Assembly: GCA_024811115.1 (NCBI GenBank)
Contig: JAKOGH010000016.1
Location: 1-18,041 of the forward strand
Length of the DNA stretch: 18,041 nt
Source: Terana coerulea
Taxonomy: Eukaryota; Basidiomycota; Agaricomycetes; Polyporales; Phanerochaetaceae
Direction: 5' to 3'
Shown here: piece after piece, positions 17,180-18,041 of the stretch
Position numbering within the stretch: the first letter of the stretch is position 1
How the letters are laid out: each line of letters begins with the position of its first letter
Notes under the pieces: model-generated
What the model was told of the DNA's origin: nothing
The model's input: the letters and a program-made list of their open reading frames with translations, nothing else
Database searches by the model: none
Made by a program: the position numbers and the translations under genes

Positions 17180-18041
17180 ATGTTCTACTCCTCGGCGAAG
17201 GCCCTCGTAAAGCGAACCTCTCTTTGCCACAAACACACAGTGAGTAAATCGCGGGTGAAGTGCGTGAAAGCTAACGCGTTTCACCGAAAGGCAGCGCACG
17301 GCGTGCAGCCGCCGAAACAAGCAACGAAGACCGGGAGGCGTCCTCAGAACTCACACCCGCGGAATCCACTCAAGAAAAGCGAGGTGTTCGAAGACATATC
17401 TCACAATGAAACGGCGAGGACGATTTCAGGGTCGAACGGCAAGCTGAGTGTTACTCGCAATGCCCGCGGCGCTCTGTTCGGGGACAGCCTATGGAGCACG
17501 CCACGGCCGTTAACGATTCTCAGAAAACTGCTCGCGTTGCTACTCGTGTACCTGAAACGCGAGGTGGTCTGCTATTATCCGCGCATTGTCCAGGCAGACA
17601 CGAAGTTTGGACTTCATCACTGCCTTCATATCCCCCACGACGTCAAGGAGACGGTAATCATGGGCCGGCTCTTTCCTCTCCTCGACATCGCTTCATATGA
17701 CGGTTGGAAGACTTCGGCTTCCTTGTCTGTTCAATCCGAGGACACGGCGTTTCGTGTCGCTCAAGTACCTCAAAAGGCCTTGGCCTGATTGCTCGTCGCG
17801 ATATCAAGGCTGGCGAGACTCTGTTCGCAGAGCGACCTATCCTGGTGCGGGCTCCGCCATCCCAGCTCCTTCCTAGGCCGCTGTTCTACAGGAGCCTTAT
17901 CATGCCTATCTCCAGAGTCTATCCGCGCTCTGCTGGAGCTGCGATCCTCAACTCCATCCGGCACGCTCCCTGACGTGTTAGCGGGCGCTCTAGGACGCAA
18001 CGCATTTCAGATACCTCTGGCTAAAGAGTCAGCCTGGAAAG
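17180..18041 (+). pseudogene. SET-domain paralogue, disrupted and cut by window end
   Basis: Plus-strand relative of the SET gene at 15103. The frame opens upstream of 17180, the first ATG (MFYSSAKALVKRTS). The N-terminal part is basic and diverged, but RIVQADTKFGLHHCLHIPHD lines up with HIVLADVRLAGCACFLYMPH of the other gene, and FRVAQVP with YRIVEIP. At 17768-17776 the frame moves (by one missing base) to KGLGLIARRDIKAGETLF, the start of the SET domain. Near 17901-17910 it moves again (one extra or two missing bases) to LSPESIRALLELRSS, matching LSKESQDAITSLKNS. The rest of the domain lies outside the window. Two shifts within 150 bp suggest a pseudogene, though sequence errors cannot be excluded given similar shifts elsewhere here. 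Confidence 0.65.

Overview
The window looks like nuclear DNA of a filamentous basidiomycete, probably an Agaricomycete. Introns are short (48-74 nt, mostly 50-61), genes have many exons, intergenic spaces are small, and there is a local expansion of F-box genes next to PUF and SET-domain genes. The lineage is inferred from gene style and protein resemblance; no database search was possible.

Layout. Positions 1-10341 hold three head-to-tail paralogues of one F-box protein, all on the minus strand. Copy 1 (1565-3834) is a clear pseudogene. Copy 2 (4116-6439) and copy 3 (8021-10341) keep the whole exon pattern and both come to 698 residues once one and two single-base frameshifts respectively are allowed for. 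The spacers 1-1564 and 6440-8020 share short collinear similarities, so copies 1 and 3 look like repeats of a unit of about 3.7-3.8 kb. Positions 11148-13755 (minus) hold a 13-exon PUF/Pumilio RNA-binding protein of about 642 residues, with one apparent single-base frameshift in a 4-base run. Positions 15103-16432 (minus) hold a SMYD-like SET-domain protein, disturbed by what looks like a 10-bp tandem duplication. A diverged paralogue starts on the plus strand near 17180, is disrupted twice and runs off the right edge. The two SET genes are divergent, with about 750 bp between them.

How it fits together. The three gene families do not form an obvious pathway. F-box proteins are substrate adaptors of SCF ubiquitin ligases, PUF proteins regulate mRNAs, and SET proteins are putative lysine methyltransferases. 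The F-box and SET loci are both duplicated nearby.

Most notable points. (1) Single-base frameshifts occur in four different genes, several of them in homopolymer runs, so part of the damage may be sequence error rather than biology. (2) The F-box family has a strongly conserved C-terminal module that I cannot assign to a known domain. (3) Copy 2 has a 60-nt intron that is a multiple of three and lacks stops, so it reads through as coding. (4) A 22-bp quasi-palindromic motif occurs twice, 503 bp apart, between copies 2 and 3. I saw no tRNA, rRNA, CRISPR array or complete transposon.
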